From positions 1 through 64,000 of the forward strand of contig CAZHFW010000021.1 in assembly GCA_964531675.1 (NCBI GenBank): a stretch of DNA of 64,000 nt, read 5' to 3'. The notes beneath the pieces were generated by a model. That model made no database searches. It was not told the origin of the DNA and worked only from the letters and a program-made list of their open reading frames with translations. This document shows, piece after piece, positions 62,538-64,000 of the stretch (positions are counted from its first letter, which is position 1; each line of letters starts with the position of its first letter). The stretch is from CAZHFW01 sp964531675. GTDB lineage: Bacteria; Planctomycetota; Phycisphaerae; Phycisphaerales; UBA1924. The position numbers and the translations under genes were made by a program.

Positions 62538-64000
62538 TGCGCACCATGGGCGCCACGCCCGACACCCTCAAGCGGACCCGCGTGATCGCGATCAGCGCCG
62601 CGGCGGGCATCACTTTGGCCCTGACGGTCATGGTCGGACGCGTGGTGCAGCTCCAGACCAGGCCGAGCGATCAGCTCCGCGAGCAGCTTGATCCCAGGCT
62701 CACCACCCGCGTGGAGCCCGGGATCCGAGGCGATCTCCTGGACCGTCGCGGACGCGTGCTCAGCGCCACACGCTTCGGGTACCGCGTCGTCGTTGATCCG
62801 ATCGTGATCGCCGAGGACAAGGACGGCCCGGACCGGGTCATCGCGTCGATCGCGCAGGTCTCCGGGAAGCCCGCGGATCAGGTGGCCAAGAAGATCCTGG
62901 ACGCGATCGAGAAGAACCAGCTCCGCAAGAAGCTCTGGGACGAGTACAACGCGACGCAGGCGCCGTCGGGCACCGCGCTCGAACGCCTGGTGGCGATGCT
63001 CTCGGGCAAGACCAAGACCTCCGCGGCCAAGCGGGCGGCCGAGACCTCGACCGAGGCCGATGGCGTCATCGAGGATCCGGGCACGGATGCGGACAAGGGT
63101 GAAGGCGAGAAGCCTCCCAAGCTCGTGCGCTATCTGGCGGTGACCGATGTGCTCACCGACGCGCAGGTTGAGGAGCTCAAGAGCCGCAAGCTCGCGGGCG
63201 TGCACCTGGAGCAGCGTCAGATCCGCGAGTACGTCGCGGGGACCGAGGTCGCCTCGGTGCTCGGAAAGGTCGGCTGGGAAAACGTCGGCCTGATGGGCGC
63301 GGAGAAGAAGCTCAACAAGCAGCTCACAGGCTCGCCCGGCGAACTGACCTACGTGCACGACGCGTGGGGACGCCCGCTTTGGGTTGAGCCCGGGCGGGCC
63401 AAGCCCACCGCGACGGGGCAGGACATGCGCCTGTCGGTCGACCTTGAACTGCAGCGCATCGCGTATCAGGAGCTCGAGCGCGGCGTGCAGGAATGCGATG
63501 CTGCGGGCGGGCGGCTGGTCATGCTCGATCCCATCACCGGAGAGATCCTGGCGATGGTCGACATCGTGCGGCCGGTGAAGGAAGCGGTGCCTTTCCCGTG
63601 GGCGCCCGCGATCAAGCGCGATCGCAAGGGCAAGCTCATCGGCAAGGACGACGCCAGGCCCGCGCCGCCGGCGCGGTACGTCACGCTCAAGGCCGACGAG
63701 AACCGCGAGAAGTCCGCGGCGCTGGGACGCAACCGGTGCGTGGAGGACATCTACGAGCCGGGCTCGACGTTCAAGCCTTTCGTGTGGTCGACGATCACCG
63801 AACTCGGACTGGCCAGGCCCGACGAGGTGTTCGACACCGAGGGCGGCCGCTGGGCGACGTCGTACGGGCGTCCGATCCAGGACGTCGTGAAGCGGGCCAC
63901 GATGAAGTGGACCGAGGTCCTGATCAACTCGTCGAACATCGGCATGATCAAGGGCGCCGAGCGGCTGAGCTTCAAGCAGCTGCACGATGTCCCGGTGCGC
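62537..64000 (+). CDS. Penicillin-binding protein 2/3 (FtsI-like), 3' end missing
   Basis: The first 488 residues of a class B transpeptidase; the gene runs off the window. Membrane helix at about 17-37, PBP dimerisation/pedestal region (RGDLLDRRGRVLSATRFGYRVVVDP), then the transpeptidase domain with EPGSTFKPF (Ser410 nucleophile, Lys413) and SSN at 465-467. The KTG motif is past the edge. A 40-residue Lys/Glu/Asp-rich insertion (KTKTSAAKRAAETSTEADGVIEDPGTDADKGEGEKPPK) interrupts the pedestal region. It is coupled to the ftsL-like gene by a TGATG overlap. The role in septal wall synthesis is inferred from the cluster. Confidence 0.93.
   Translation, partial: MRTMGATPDTLKRTRVIAISAAAGITLALTVMVGRVVQLQTRPSDQLREQLDPRLTTRVEPGIRGDLLDRRGRVLSATRFGYRVVVDPIVIAEDKDGPDRVIASIAQVSGKPADQVAKKILDAIEKNQLRKKLWDEYNATQAPSGTALERLVAMLSGKTKTSAAKRAAETSTEADGVIEDPGTDADKGEGEKPPKLVRYLAVTDVLTDAQVEELKSRKLAGVHLEQRQIREYVAGTEVASVLGKVGWENVGLMGAEKKLNKQLTGSPGELTYVHDAWGRPLWVEPGRAKPTATGQDMRLSVDLELQRIAYQELERGVQECDAAGGRLVMLDPITGEILAMVDIVRPVKEAVPFPWAPAIKRDRKGKLIGKDDARPAPPARYVTLKADENREKSAALGRNRCVEDIYEPGSTFKPFVWSTITELGLARPDEVFDTEGGRWATSYGRPIQDVVKRATMKWTEVLINSSNIGMIKGAERLSFKQLHDVPVR

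Overview
The window is high-GC bacterial DNA, dense in genes, with nearly every coding gap under 300 bp. No rRNA, CRISPR array, prophage or insertion sequence is visible. The gene content points to a planctomycete, most likely a Phycisphaerae relative (inference). The clues are a secreted protein with an N-terminal LERLEDR-type motif, a DUF1028/FG-GAP protein ending in a dockerin-like pair of EF-hands, a DUF1573-rhodanese-DoxX operon, an ECF sigma locus with membrane and secreted partners, many Ala/Pro/Lys-rich exported proteins, and futalosine-pathway menaquinone synthesis (mqnE). One 100-N assembly gap lies at 51112-51211 and is flanked by 8-bp tandem repeats.

Layout. 1-5.4 kb: partial DUF2071-like gene, membrane protein, mqnE carrying an in-frame tandem-repeat insertion, tdk, and a large secreted DUF1028/FG-GAP protein. 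5.5-10.7 kb: HAD hydrolase, uridine-kinase-like kinase, nucleoside transporter (a possible nucleoside salvage set with tdk), an unknown protein, a candidate structured RNA at about 9.73-9.92 kb, and a methyltransferase. 10.8-20.1 kb: dnaK behind a sigma-54-type promoter and in front of a textbook terminator, DUF429 protein, rdgB, PfkB kinase, ankyrin-like exported protein, ALDH7-type dehydrogenase, rpiA and an SbtA-type permease. 20.1-30.4 kb: ECF sigma locus, icd, Sua5, TolC-like protein, an SH3-like exported protein and a FIST protein preceded by a 26-bp perfect palindrome. 30.4-36.4 kb: fumarylacetoacetase with an unknown partner, esterase, PD40 propeller lipoprotein, RluA. 36.4-45.9 kb: GAF protein, rpsR, the DUF1573-rhodanese-DoxX operon, two tandem paralogous zinc-ribbon membrane proteins behind dus, and a LolC/LolD-like ABC pair. 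46-51 kb: alpha/beta hydrolase, GH3-family enzyme, an anchored unknown protein and nuoH. 51-64 kb: assembly gap, duplicated-domain exported protein, tRNA-Cys with a long variable arm, a CAP-domain secreted protein, moxR, a lipoprotein, and the start of a division/cell-wall cluster (rsmH, LysM protein, ftsL-like, ftsI-like running off the end).

The most notable cross-cutting signal is regulatory. Fifteen genes carry a TANNNT box ending only 5-8 bases before the start codon, as expected of leaderless transcription. Other genes (icd, dnaK, GAF gene, DUF1573 gene, moxR-region genes) have clear Shine-Dalgarno sequences instead. In several cases the TANNNT box decides between alternative starts. 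All functional calls come from reading the protein sequences; no database search was run.
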